64,000 nt of DNA from Prorocentrum cordatum (GCA_963575745.1 CAUYUJ010014756.1:62001-126000); one strand, 5' to 3'; shown: positions 1 through 12,804, counted from the stretch's first letter. Notes: a model not told the origin generated them from the sequence alone. Numbers and translations are program-made.

Positions 1-663
1 TTCGCCATAGCCAGGCTAGGACCGAAACAACGGTAACGTCCCAGAGCGCCATTCCTGGCGATAGCAGGATCGTTTCGTCATAGCCAGGGTAGCACCAGAA
101 AGCAGCGCAACGCTCCGGAGCGCCATGCCTGGCGATCTCATCGGCGTTTTGCTCGAGCCAGGCTAGGACGGCACACGGAAACAGCGGCCCGAATGGTACT
201 CATGTGGCGAAGAAATAAAAAACAAAGCTTCCCGAATTCAAATGGACCCGCTATGGTTTCGGCAGGCCCAAGCTAGGGCGGCCCGAGCTAAGGCGACAAA
301 CTGGCGTTTCCACTATGGCGCAACTGAATCTGCAGCTAATACGACATATCCCCACGACGCTCTCTCGCGACCCCACAGGCCATAGGCCCCCCGTTTACGA
401 GATGGCAGCCGCGGGTGTAAAAAGTCAACGCGCAACCAGGTCATAACGTTAGAATATTGCCTTTTCAAAGAAGATGAATGCAGTCTGGGCCACGGCGATG
501 TGGTACCCAAAAGCATACACTTGTGCTTCGCGTTTTTCTATTGTGTTTGACATTTTCGGCGGCGGCCGCCGATCGTGCCAGGCTTAGAACCCGCGGATTT
601 TGAATGGCGATATTGAAACGTTACGAATCAGTTTCGCGTTAACTGTTCCATCCACGGTTTTGT

Positions 664-2243
<1,580 letters not shown>

Positions 2244-2499
2244 AGCCCCAAATTTGGGTCACATCAATGATGTGTGCCTTCGCTGAGACCATCGTGGCCG
2301 TTCCAGCGATCCGTGGCCTTCTCCTTCCAATCCCAGGGGGGGGGGGGTCGGGTGATGGGCAAGCTTCCCAAAGGGCAAGAAGGGGGTGGAAGAGGAAGCG
2401 CCGTAAACCATTCACGCGCTAAAGAGCTGGTGGGATTTGTCACTGCTGATGGGAATCATTCGAGTTGTGGTAGGCGGAGCGGGAGGGAGGGCGCGGGAT

Positions 2500-3345
2500 C
2501 TTTGAACTGCGGGTATCTGACGATAGGAACGGCATCTTGGGGGCCTCTTGGGCCGTCCTGGGGTGCTTTTCGGGTCGTCTGTGGGGGCCTGTTAGGCCGT
2601 CGTGGGGGCAATCTTGGGAGCTTTTTCGGCGATCTTGGGGCCGTCTTGGGGGCCTCTTGCGCCGTCTTGAGCCGTCGGAAGGCCGAACAGAAGCAAGTGC
2701 CCAAATCCCTCCCGAACATAAGGAACATCAATGAGTTGGGTACATTCGGGCCCTCCTGGAAACCTCTTGGAGGCCTCTTGGGCCGTTTTTGATGCCTCTG
2801 GGGGCTTCTTTGGCCATCGTGGAGGCTTCGTGGGCGGACTTGGAGGTATCTTGGACCCGCTTGGGCCGTATTGGAAGCCATCTTGCTCTTGGGCCGTCTT
2901 GGAGGCCGGTTCAGTTCTCGGGCGAACTTGGAGGCCCGCTTGGGACTGTTTTCCAGGTTTTTGTTGGCCGTCATTAGGTCATGGTGGAGGTCTTTGGAAC
3001 CATCTTGGCGCGATGTTTGGAGCCTCTTGGGCCGTCTTGGGCTTTCGGAAGGCCGAGAAGAAGCAAACGCCAACATCCTTCAACAACATTGGGAGAAACA
3101 ATGAATTTGGCCTCTTCGGGCCCTCCTGGAGAACGTCTTGGGGGCGTATTGGGAGCCTCTTGGCCGTCTTGGGCCATCTTGGAGGCTTCTCGGGAGGGCT
3201 CGGAGGCATCTTGGAGCCATCTTGGGCCGTCTTGGTGGATTCTTCGGCGGACTTGGAGACAACTTGGACCATCTTGGGCCATCCTGGAGGCCATCTTGGG
3301 CCAACGTGACCATCTTAGAAGATAGGACGCCGTCTTGGAGATTGG
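2500..3345. repeat. Degenerate minisatellite rich in CTTGGGCCGTCTTGGAGG
   Basis: Variants of a short unit such as TTGGGCCGTCTTGG recur throughout. A higher-order duplication is visible: a segment starting GGAAGGCCGA near 2680 is repeated near 3048 with substitutions (about 370 bp period). The same short motif occurs inverted near 9530-9680. Open frames on both strands are repeat artefacts. The preceding 2244-2499 holds only a poly-G run and no recognised feature. Confidence 0.75.
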
Positions 3346-3550
3346 TTTGTGGACGCCGTGCTCGTTTGGGAGCCTTCCGCGTGGCCGGCGCGCTGGGCTC
3401 AAGCCCCAGAGGGAGTTCTTTTGAACAAGAACCAAAACGAAGCCGTAGGGTTCAGCATGCCAGGCACCCTTGTGGCAAGACCACCGGGGGCGGCGGATCG
3501 AGTGGCCTGCGGCTCAATCTGCCACCGTGCCTGGGCTGTAGGGCAGGAGC

Positions 3551-3685
3551 CTCTTGGATGAATCTTAGGGTTCGTTTGGATGCCTCTCGTTCCCATGGTG
3601 CTATTTTTTCTCTGACCGCCGACGCGTGTCATGCGGACCTGGAATTCCCCAACAAGGCTCCATCGTGTTATTCGTAATCGGAAAA
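3551..3685 (+). repeat. Dispersed repeat, left copy flanking the cysteine-rich gene
   Basis: This segment matches 6011-6150 in direct orientation, including GACCTGGAATTCCCCAA and the terminal ATTCGTAATCGGA. The two copies bracket about 2.3 kb that contains the cysteine-rich gene. This could be an LTR-like or MITE pair, but no reverse transcriptase lies between them. Confidence 0.7.
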
Positions 3686-3689
3686 GGTG

Positions 3690-3900
3690 AGTTGCGTACG
3701 CTGGAGGAGGAGGTGGTGGATGAGCAGGAACATGAGTAGCAGGAGGAAAAGGAGGAGGAGGAGCAGGAGCAAGGACGAGGACGAGGACGAACAGCAGCAG
3801 CATGAGCTGGAGTGGAAGGAGCGGGAGGAGCATGAGGATCAGGGCAAGGCGGAGTAGGGGAAAGGATGGAGGGAGGCAAGGAGGGAGGCGGCACAAATGA
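3690..3900. repeat. Purine-rich GGA/GAGCAG low-complexity tract
   Basis: Imperfect GGA/GCAGGA repeats. No coding signal. The stretch from here to the leader relic at 4272 holds no feature I recognise. Confidence 0.7.
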
Positions 3901-4271
3901 GGAAGGACTCGGTTCCAGAAAAGTGGCCCGCGCTGGCGCAACCGTGCCATAGTGAACGGCGGGGGCAATGACGCTGCAGCGGCAGCACCATTGTGAAGGA
4001 CCGATCGTGACCGGGTTGTAAAACACAGCATACGGGATATCAACGATTGAACCTTGTCTACAAGCACTACGCACTACGCGGAGAGGGTGGGTCAGCTTCC
4101 GCACTGGGCCAGGGGAGAAGGGGACGTAATATTCATATTGAGTAATTGTGGATGGATGAGGGGTGAGGGATTGGAGGGGGGAGAAGCCTCCTCGACTCTG
4201 GGCTGGCCTGGAGCACGCCCCGCAGGGGCCTCATGTCAAATGACGACGGTCGGATTTTCCTGATTTGAGGA

Positions 4272-4292
4272 CCGTTTTCGGTTTGGCTCAAG
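4272..4292 (+). other. Degenerate relic of the dinoflagellate spliced leader
   Basis: The bases CCGTTTTCGG followed by TTTGGCTCAAG match the dinoflagellate trans-spliced leader at 16 of 21 positions. The last 11 bases are identical and so is the initial CCGT. The leader is normally added to mRNA and is not encoded next to genes; genomic relics are taken as signs of reverse-transcribed mRNA re-inserted in the genome. It lies 63 bases before the ATG of the cysteine-rich gene, as expected of a 5' UTR. The degraded middle makes chance resemblance possible. Confidence 0.5.
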
Positions 4293-4355
4293 TCGATCGA
4301 TCTTGTGGGAAGTCTCAGTTCACAGAGTGCAAGGTGCAGACGTTGTGTGAGCGCC

Positions 4356-5412
4356 ATGGCCCGCGTGTCGTTCGCCATCCTGTCGCTCGGGGCAGCGCTG
4401 GCCACTGAGGAGACCACGGCAAGCTTGCGGGGCTCTGCTGCGGCGCGACGCCTGGAGAGCTGCACCGCGGACGCGAAGCCATGCGCAGCCCCGCACTCCA
4501 ACTCGGCTATCCAGCTGCCTGCGGCACTCCCCGCCACCGTGCCAGCCCAGCACCTGGGATGGCGACTGCTCGAAAGATCGCAACAACGAAGCGCTTGTGG
4601 GGGGGGCAGTGCATGCATTGAAGCGTGGCGAGAGGGGGGTCCCTTGAAAGATTTCAAAAAAACCCGCCAGACAGTGCTTCACACCGTAGGTTATCCACAT
4701 CGTGCAGGCACGGTAGCGGATCTGGTGCTTCGAGGACCCGACTTGCCCAGGGCAAGGGTGCGTCGAGGATTCCGGCTGCCGGTACTGCGATGCCTCGGCG
4801 ATCGGGGGGCCATCGTACGATGGTGAGGCGTGCCCTTCGCCAGCGCCGTCTTCGGGCTGCACTGCGGACGCGAAGCCTTGCGCAGCCCCGCATTCCAACT
4901 CGGCTATCTGGTGCTTCGAGGATCCGACCTGCCCAGGGCAAGGTTGCGTCGAGGACTCGGGCTGCCGGTACTGCGATGCCTCGGCGATCGGCGGGCCATC
5001 ATACGATGGTGAGGCGTGCCCATCTATCCAGTCTCTCGGTGCCGCACTGGCCGCCGACGAGGGCTGCGACGGGATGACCTACACGAGAAACTACGCCGAG
5101 GGCACACCGCACGAGTGCAGGTGCGACAGCTACTGCGACGACTTCTGCGACGATGGGCCGAATGGCTGCGCCAGGACGTGCAGGATCTTGAACGGAGTTT
5201 TCGAGCACATTCCGTCCGTACATGCAGGCGACCGTACTTGCACTTGGTACGCGCACTACGTGACCAACCCGATTAACTACGAGGGCTACGATTGCTCGTG
5301 GATGACTGGCACTGGCGAGGGCGGCCATGGAGACGATTGTCAAGATTGGACGTCCGCTGGCGCCTTGAAGTGCCGGGAGGGAAACCAGAACCAGAACAAC
5401 TGCCACTTCTAA
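4356..5412 (+). CDS. Secreted cysteine-rich protein with two tandem repeats (two exons)
   Basis: No known family recognised. Simplest model: exon 1 4356-4538, GT-AG intron 4539-4716 (phase 0), exon 2 4717-5412, 292 residues. The ATG at 4356 opens a typical signal peptide (MARVSFAILSLGAALA) followed by a short polar stretch. Two copies of a Cys-rich module follow. Each starts CTADAKPCAAPHSNSAI and ends IWCFEDPTCPGQGC plus a GCRYCDASAIGGPSYDGEAC tail. In the first copy the two halves are separated by the intron and about eleven inserted residues. The C-terminal 110 residues form a different Cys/Asp-rich region (CRCDSYCDDFCDDG motif) ending NNCHF. Many paired cysteines and the signal peptide suggest an extracellular or vesicular disulfide-bonded protein; the role is unknown. 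A leader relic lies upstream. The frame stays open across exon 2, which supports a functional gene. Confidence 0.65.
4512..4719 (+). mobile_element. Introner-like insertion carrying the intron of the cysteine-rich gene
   Basis: The uninterrupted second protein repeat reads TCGGCTATCTGGTGC. The first reads TCGGCTATC, then 208 extra bases, then ATCTGGTGC. This leaves a duplicated ATC (4509-4511 and 4720-4722) like a 3-bp target duplication. Inside the insertion, 4531-4546 (CCGCCACCGTGCCAGC) and 4704-4719 (GCAGGCACGGTAGCGG) are inverted copies matching at 14 of 16 positions. The donor GT lies in the left copy and the acceptor TAG in the right copy. Splicing removes 178 bases and keeps the frame, leaving QLPAALPAT and R as exonised element ends. 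Known introners in dinoflagellates have this architecture. The outermost 19 bases on the left are not part of the inverted repeat. Confidence 0.7.
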
Positions 5413-6010
5413 TCATGGTGAGTGTTTCCGAGGCGAAGGTCTTCCCGATTTCAGAAATCTTGTGGTGGGCGAAGGGGTTGAGATGCATTATACCCAGCTT
5501 TTTCAGGCTCAGTCCACTGCCTCTTTCAGCCAAGAGCGTGCGGAAGAGAGTACAGAGAGCATGATTCGTAGATGATGGAGATACACTAGCATCCTACCAG
5601 TGCTTCCCATCACCAAAAAGTTTGGACCGTTGTTGGGGTCTGGGGCACTTCGCAGACGTGCTGTTCGCACAAACCGCAGCTGTAGGAAATCTTGACGCTT
5701 CGCGCCCCATCCAGAAACGATCCCCACTCGAGGTACCTTGATCAGGAACGCAAAGCTGCATGCAGCCCAGGAGCGAACCATACATGTCTCCGTGGGTCTT
5801 TCGAAAGACGTGGAGGGAGAAGGAGAAGGCTGAGGAGGAGGAGGGGCCAGCGTAATGAAGAGGTCTTTCACGAAAGACGCTCCCACTCAATATCCGGTGA
5901 GTCCCAGGTTTGAGGAGGGGGGGAAAAAGATATCAGGAGAAGGAGGAGGGGGAGGAGGAGGAGGAGTAGGAGGAGGAGGAGGAGGAGGAGGCGGGAGGAC
6001 GAGAAACAGA
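5413..6010. other. Intergenic, with a short GGA tract
   Basis: No convincing coding sequence on either strand. A GGA microsatellite lies at about 5936-5996. Confidence 0.5.
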
Positions 6011-6150
6011 AGCTCTTGGATGAATATGAGGGTCTCTTGGGCTGCCTCTCATTCGCAATGTGCTATTTTTTCTCTACCCGCCGACGCGTGTCATACGGAC
6101 CTGGAATTCCCCAAGAAGGCCCCATCGTGTGATTCGTAATCGGAGAAGGG
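6011..6150 (+). repeat. Dispersed repeat, right copy flanking the cysteine-rich gene
   Basis: Direct-orientation partner of 3551-3685, sharing GACCTGGAATTCCCCAA and the CGCCGACGCGTGTCAT core. Confidence 0.7.
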
Positions 6151-6274
6151 GGCTCCGAATGGAGAAATTCCAACGTTACGAGTCAGTTTCGCGCTAATCG
6201 TTTCCATCCACGGCCTTCCTGCAAGGCCGTTTCGAGGGCCCCTTCTGAATCCGATGCACGATACGGGACTCCGA

Positions 6275-6960
6275 TTCTACTAGTCGGGCCGCTGCTTCTG
6301 TGTGCCGTCCTAGCCTGGCTCAAGCGAGACGCCGATGAGATCGCCAGGCATGGCGCTCCGGGACGTTGCGCTGCTTTCTGGTGCTAGCCTGGCTATGACA
6401 AAACGGTCCTGGGATTGCCAGGAATGGCGTTATGGGACGTTACGGTTTTCCTGGTCTCAGCCTGGCTATGACGAAACGATGATGAAAGCCACGAAGTGCG
6501 ATAGGGTTCGAACTTCCCAACGTTATGGATGAGTTTTTGGAGCTCTATCACTGGAGTTCCTCACCAAAACGACGCCGATCGTAATGTTGCGAATCCGTAA
6601 ATGGAAACAAATGCATTGTTTTTATTCAGGAGTACTCAACGTTATGATCGTCGTCGTTTTGGTGAGGACGTCCTGTGCCAGAGCTCCAAAAACTCATACC
6701 GTTGGAAAGTTGCAACCCTGTCGCACTTCGTGGCTTTTATCATCCATTCGCCATAACCAGGCTAGGACCGAAACAACGGTAACGTCCCAGAACGCCGTTC
6801 CTGGCGATCGCAGGATCGTTTCGTCATAGCCAGGCTAGCACCAGAAAGCAGCGCAACGTCCCGGAGCGCCATGCCTGGCGATCTCATCGGCGGCTCGCTT
6901 GAGCCAGGCTAGGACGGCACGCGGAAACAGCGGCCCGAGTGGTACTCATGTGGCGAAGAG
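6275..6960. mobile_element. Long foldback (inverted-repeat) element
   Basis: The left half reads as the reverse complement of the right half. GCCAGGCATGGCGCTCC near 6350 pairs with GGAGCGCCATGCCTGGC near 6865. GAGTTTTTGGAGCTCT near 6531 pairs with AGAGCTCCAAAAACTC near 6680. The centre is at CAAATGCATTG (about 6613). Arms are about 340 bp and mostly intact. The right arm continues into the duplicated block, whose first copy starts at base 1. No transposase is encoded, so it would be non-autonomous. Confidence 0.75.
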
Positions 6961-7519
6961 ATTAAAAACTAAGCTTCCCGAGTTCAAATGGACCCGCTAT
7001 GGTTTCGGCAGGCCCAAGATAAGGCGGCCCGAGCTACGGCGACAAACTGGCGCCTCCACGATGGCGCAACTGAAGCTGCAGCTAATATGACATATCCCCA
7101 CGACGCTCTCTCGCGACCCCGCAGGCCACAGGCCCCCCGTTTACGACATGGCAGCCGCGGATGTAAAAAGTCAACGCGCAACCAAGTCATAACGTTAGAA
7201 TATTATCGTTTTCAAAGAAGATGAATGCAGTCTGGGCCACGGCCATCTGGTACCCAAAAGCATCCACTTGTGCCTCGCGTTTTTTTTCCTTGTTTTTGTT
7301 CCATGTTCGGCGGCGGCCGCCGATCGTGCCCAGTTTAGAACCCGCGGACTTTGAATGGCGAGATTGAAACGCTACGACTCAGTTTCGTCCATCCACGGTA
7401 TTGTTACATGTACTGCTGTTCCCGCTACCGCTACTAATGTACAAGTTGCGATTCCGCTGACTACGACGACTGCTGCTACCATTCGTGCTACTATTACTAT
7501 TCCTGCTACTACTACTACG

Positions 7520-7563
<44 letters not shown>

Positions 7564-7605
7564 CACCACCACCACCACCACCACCACCACCCCTACTACT
7601 ACTAT

Positions 7606-7689
<84 letters not shown>

Positions 7690-8225
7690 GACTACTACTT
7701 CTACTACTACGACGACGACGACTACTACTACTACTACTACTACTACTTCTTTCACTACTGCGATTCATTCTACTACGACGACGGCTGCGAGTACGATTGC
7801 TATTATTATATTTACGAATTCAATTGTTTTACGGCTACGGCTAGTACTATTTCCACCACCACTACCATTACTACTGCTAATACGATCAACACCGTATGAC
7901 GTTAGCGTTAGTTGCACCACTACTGCTACTACTACGACTGCTGCTTCCACCATTATTCTTATCACCATTGCTATTACGCAGAACACGACAGCCACGACTA
8001 GTACTGATGATACTGCTCAGCTATTAGTACGCCCCGAGCTGCGCCTGTTACTACCACTGCGACTTTTACTACTACTACTACTACTACTACTGCTACTACT
8101 ACTATTACTACTACTACTACAACTACTACTTCTACTACTACTGCTGCTGCTGCTACTACTACTTCTACTACTTACCAGCATTAGTAGTAGTAGTAGTAGT
8201 AGTAATAGTAGTAGTAGTAGTAGTG

Positions 8226-8256
<31 letters not shown>

Positions 8257-8354
8257 TAGTAGTAGTAGTAGTGGTAGTGGTTGTAGTAGTGGTAGTATTC
8301 GTAGTAGTTGTAGTAGTAGTCGTAGTAGTAGTCGTAGTCGTAGTAGTAGTAGTG

Positions 8355-8396
<42 letters not shown>

Positions 8397-8419
8397 ATAG
8401 TAGTAGTCGTAGTCGTAGC

Positions 8420-8456
<37 letters not shown>

Positions 8457-8514
8457 TTGTAGTCACAGTAGTAGTAGTAGCAGTAGTAGTAGTTGTAGTA
8501 GTAGTAGTCGTCGC

Positions 8515-8553
<39 letters not shown>

Positions 8554-8960
8554 CGTAGTCGTAGCCGTAGTAGTAGTAGTCGTAGTAGTAGTAGTGGTCG
8601 TAATACGAGTGCCACTCCTACCACGATTATTTGTACCATTACTACTGCTACCACTACTAGGATTACTACTTCCATTAGTATTACTACGACTACGACTTTT
8701 GCTGTTACTACCACTGTTACTACGACTATTACCGCTACCACTACCACTATCCGTATTACTACGACTACGACTACTACTATTACTATTTCGACTATTATTA
8801 CTACTACTACTACTACTACTACTACTCCTACTACTACTACTACTACTACTATACTACTACTAATACTACAACTAGTACTACTACTTAACGACTACTACTA
8901 CTATACTACTTTACTTATTATACTACTACTAACTACTACTACTACTACTACTACTAAACC
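6748..8960. repeat. Copy 2 of the ~2.2 kb duplicated block
   Basis: Direct repeat of 1-2243: near-identical flank to about 7410, then TAC arrays (7500-7750, 8060-8170), AGT arrays (8180-8600) and TAC again to 8960. It includes a run of CAC repeats at 7553-7590 that copy 1 lacks. A 502-codon open frame here encodes only Thr/Leu/Ser/Val homopolymers and is not a gene. Confidence 0.85.
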
Positions 8961-8989
8961 TACCGCAGGACGAAAGATTTCCTCTTGAG

Positions 8990-9900
8990 GTGAAAATGGC
9001 CATGAGGAGTTCGCGAGACAACGTCGGCGCCGCCGAACGGACGGCGACCGGACGAGCTGTTTGCAGCAACTGTAGGGGATGTATGTATGTATTCATGTTG
9101 AATGGAGCCCGCTCGCGCGGGGAGTTGATGGGAGTGCGCGAGACAACGCAGGGCCCATCGTGGAAAATTGATTACCGAACCCCCTTCCCCATAGAATCTT
9201 AACGCGGGCGGTTTGCGGGGCCCGCGGATCCGATTTCTTCCGGCTCCCTGGTTTAATTTAATAATATAAATTTAAAACAGGGTAGAAATCGGATCCGCCG
9301 TAAAAAATAAGACCGGACACGGATCCAGCGAATCCGAAATCGGATCCGTACGGACGGAAATCGGATCCACCAAAACAAACACCAAAGCCACATTTGGATC
9401 CGCGCGAGCTTCATGAGATCCGACGGCGGTTATCTCATACGGGTTCTGCACAAGACTTCACGCCGTCTTTCTAGGCCCAAGAGGAAAAAACTTTCGTCAT
9501 GGGGATGTAGTAGTAGCCCTGAGTCGCCGAAAGATCGTTCCAAGACGCCCAAGATGGCCTCCAGACGGCCGCAGCGCCAAGAAACCGCGGGGAGACTCAG
9601 GAGGCCCTCCAAAAGCCTGAACAAGCAAAAACCTCCCAGGCATTCGTCACCCCAGGGCCTCCTGGAACGCCCCGGCGCCCAATGAATTGGCGAGCTAAAA
9701 AAGGTGCGCCGAGCCAAAGCGGGAGCGCAACTTTGAGAAAATTTTGCTCGGCGCCCAAGCGAGAAGGTCATTTCATTCACTTCGAGCGGGGGGGAGGGTG
9801 CCGCGCCCAATTCTTGCCATGCACTTTTACGGGGTGGACGACAAGAACAGCTATGTGGGCAAGCGAAAATCAGCATGGCATTGCTTCTGACAAGTAAGGT
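8990..9900. other. No gene seen; cluster of GGATCC-centred motifs
   Basis: Between 9222 and 9405 the motif CGGATCC or its close variants occurs six times. Part of it forms an imperfect hairpin, with GCGGATCCGATTTCT at 9224 pairing with AGAAATCGGATCCGC at 9286 around an AT-rich loop. The remainder shows no coding signal that I trust. Confidence 0.5.
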
Positions 9901-9904
9901 GGCC

Positions 9905-10500
9905 CCTCCCGCCTTGGAGTTGCCCCAGAAGTCCGCGCGCGATGTGCGCCGTGCCCCATTCCTGCCACGCGTTTCGCATCGTCGACGACAAGACAGGCCA
10001 TGATGAAAGGAATAACGGAAACTCTGTATTGTTTTTTACAGTCAGGATGGGAGGGCCCGCGGCCCGCATGGACGTCCGCGCGCGATGCGCGCCGCGTCCC
10101 ACTCCTGCCACATATTGCGCACCGTCGGCGACAAGGCAGGCCATGTTGAGAGGAAAAAACGGAGACTTTGGATAGATTGTTTACAGTCAGGATGGGCGGG
10201 CCCGGATCGACGGCCGCGCGCGATGTGCACCGCGTCCCATATGTGCGCCGCGTCCCACTGCTGCCACATGTTTCGCACCGTCGGCGACAAGACAGGCCAT
10301 GCTGATCTGAAACAACGAAGGCTTTGTATTGATTGTTTACACTCAGGATGGGCGGGCCCAAAATGACTGCCGCGCGCGATGTGCGCCGCGTCCCATTCCT
10401 GCCACGCTTTTCGCATCGTCGACGACAAGAAAGGCGATGTTGAGAAGAAATACGGCCACTTTGTATTGATTTTTTACACTCCGGCTGGGAGGTCCCGGAT
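9905..10500. repeat. Tandem repeat of ~140-155 bp, four units
   Basis: GACAAGACAGGCCATG-type motifs start at about 9986, 10130, 10286 and 10424. Each is preceded by a CGCGCGATGTGCGCCGCGTCCCA-like segment and followed by a GTATTGATTGTTTACA-like one. Open frames on both strands simply follow the repeat. Confidence 0.8.
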
Positions 10501-10559
10501 TGGGCCGTTGTCGGCCAGAATACGAGGCAAATGGGGGTATATTCCAATTAAGGAACAAG

Positions 10560-10640
10560 GATGGGGGTGGGTCTTGGTGGGGGTGGCGGGGGTAGGGGTT
10601 GTGGGTGGGTGGGGGTGGTGTGGGTGGGGTGGGGGTTTTA
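10560..10640. repeat. G-rich GGGGGTGG tract
   Basis: Runs of four to six G separated by T or GT on the plus strand; a potential G-quadruplex former. Confidence 0.75.
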
Positions 10641-10744
10641 ACTATGTGTGCGTGCGTGTGCCTCCTGCCGAGACCAGGGTTCCGCGCGCGTCGATCCTTG
10701 GCCCAGGGTGGGCCCAGCCAGGATCGGTGGAGGTGTGGGTGTAG

Positions 10745-11325
10745 ATCGGGAGGGAACAGAAACAGACACAGGCGCAAGGAATCGTCGATCTTCCAGAGGA
10801 CATGGGAAAATATGGGCAGTGGGGGGGAAGGTGAAAATCCCCAGCGTATGAGAGAAACCCAAGAAAATCGGGCACCATGGGATTCGTGTGTACATTTATT
10901 TGTGTGTCCCTGGGACCCTTTAGTATGGTCTGCGTCCTCCTAGGCGAAGCAAAATGTCAGTGCGAGGCACAGTCGGGCGCCCCACCGGCGAACGCCTCGG
11001 GGCTTGACATGGGCAGAAACGGCGGCGGGAGGACGGTCGCGGCGCGGAGGATCGTAGACCACGAACGCGCAACTTGACAATGAGCAGGGGTTGCTTGTCC
11101 TTTGGGCCCGAGGAGACGCATCGAATCCCTCATGGATATGGTTAGTTGCTCAGGCCGGACGTTAGTTCAGGAGGGAAAAAAACACAGACACCATGAATTG
11201 TCGCTTCCCCAGAACATATGGGAAAATATGGGAAGTACGGGGGAAGACAGAAACCCAGAAAATATGGAGAACCTTCTTATTTGTGTGTCCTGGGGCCCCT
11301 TCATTAGTGCCGCCCTCAGAGCGCA
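10745..11325. repeat. Diverged direct repeat pair (10745-10935 and 11160-11325)
   Basis: Both segments contain AACATATGGGAAAATATGGG-like sequence, then GGGGGAAG, AGAAACCCA and TTATTTGTGTGTCCTGGG in the same order, with small indels. No coding content recognised. Confidence 0.7.
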
Positions 11326-11596
11326 CTGACCACCTGGAGTGCCGAGCCACACAGGGCGGGCCCGGTGGGACGAGATGTCCCCCAGCGGCACAGTGATGCT
11401 GCATGGGGTGTATAGTTTCGGGGGTGGACAGAACCCCCAACAGTGACACGTCGATTAGTGAATTGTCCGTTTTCGGTTCTCGGGATGGCGCCGTGGCCGT
11501 TATTTTCTAGGCTTGCGCCCGCCAGGTTTGGGCCTCAGGTCGTTTTCACTACACCACGTTTTACTAAAGGGAGGTCTGTACATCCCCGATAGTTCA

Positions 11597-11795
11597 CAAG
11601 AGTACACGCCGGTCGTTGAAAGTAGACATTTTTGGACTCCCAGATCCCGATCTACTTGAAGCGCCTTCCCACTTCAAGAATCGGCATGCTTTTGCCGTGT
11701 TTTGTTATTCTCTGGGGGGGCCTGGACCCGATCAACTGAATCCGCCTTCCTACCTGTTTCTACCTACTTCTTCCGCCCGAAGTGTAAACTTGTGC
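11597..11795 (+). repeat. Dispersed repeat family R1, copy 1
   Basis: It begins AGTACACGCCGGTCGTTGAA and continues through CCCAGATCC, AAGCGCCTTCC and GGCCTGGACCC to TTCTTCCG. Two further copies lie at 42669-42862 (plus) and 44148-44286 (minus). Confidence 0.8.
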
Positions 11796-11974
11796 AACCA
11801 AGCGTAAGACCACGAACGCGTGTCCAACAATGCGTCTGGCTAGTTGGCGCCGCCGTTCGGTTGCAGCAGCATGCCCACTGCAATGACAGGGGGGGGCCGT
11901 CCCACGCTGCGCGAGTCCCCACTCGGCAGCAGGGCCGAACGCTCGGGTTCGGGGCCCAGGGCTTACTGGGCCCT

Positions 11975-12180
11975 GGAAACGACAGGGCCGTTTTTTACCA
12001 GTTCCGTTTTGCCGTTTTTGTAACCAGTTCCGACGCCGTTTTTTCACCGGTTCCGACGCCGTTTTTTTACCGGTTCCCGTTCCGGTTCCATTCTTGGAGC
12101 CGTTTTTGTTGTTGTTTCTTGTCGCCGTCTTTTTGCCGTTTCCATTTTCAAGGGACACTTTTTCGAAAACGGTGAAAAAA
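11975..12180. repeat. Minisatellite of CCGTTTTTTACCGGTTCCGACG type
   Basis: About eight degenerate units alternate GCCGTTTTT and ACCGGTTCC. 12181-12800 holds no gene I can support. Confidence 0.7.
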
Positions 12181-12804
12181 CGGTCCTACCGTTTCCGGGG
12201 TCCACAAAGGCCCAGGGTGGTTACCGGGAGTTTTCGGGGCCCAGGGTGGTTCCCATCAGCTGCGCATCGTCGAGAGCGTTTTGGGGATGACAGAGTTCCA
12301 AAGGTCCAGACATTGAATTGCTGATGAATGCCCAAAAATGTTGGCCTTCGAACCTCAATCGACGACGACGCCTAGGGGCTTGACTTTCCCTCAGGACATC
12401 GCATGGGGTCCCTTTGAAAAATACGGAGCTGTCGTGGTGTCCATCCTGGCAAGTTTTCGCGCCGCGCCCAGTCGCGGCGACGTCTACCTCCAGAAAAGCC
12501 CCCCCAAAAAACAACATGACGACGACGACAACAACCACGAAGGCTTGGGGACGCGCAAGTCCAGTTCAGCGCTAACCCGGGTCAGCGGGTGTGGGGGAGA
12601 TTCCATGTTTCGCAAACCCAGGTTAGCTTGGAGGGATCAGAGGAGATTGGCTGACCCACGTCAGCGCTGACCCCCTTGTCCTGCCTTGAGCGGCCGTTCG
12701 GATCGACGCGTTCCGAGACCTCCAGAGAGTTCCAAGTTTCCCAGAGGGTCCGGGGGGAAAGGGGCTTTGGGACTTCTCACCGTCTCCCAAAGCCACTCCC
12801 AGCC

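Noticed and set aside
313-516. Conserved 67-codon minus frame also present at 6984-7190
   Set aside because: Conservation is explained by the duplicated block; both copies differ by substitutions typical of non-coding DNA and no homology is recognised.
4305-4826. Unspliced 174-codon frame for the cysteine-rich gene
   Set aside because: It starts at GTG, breaks the first Cys module and ends in unrelated sequence; splicing 4539-4716 restores the module and joins the long exon 2.
7355-8863. 502-codon frame (Thr, Leu, Ser, Val runs)
   Set aside because: Produced entirely by the trinucleotide array; no non-repetitive protein sequence.
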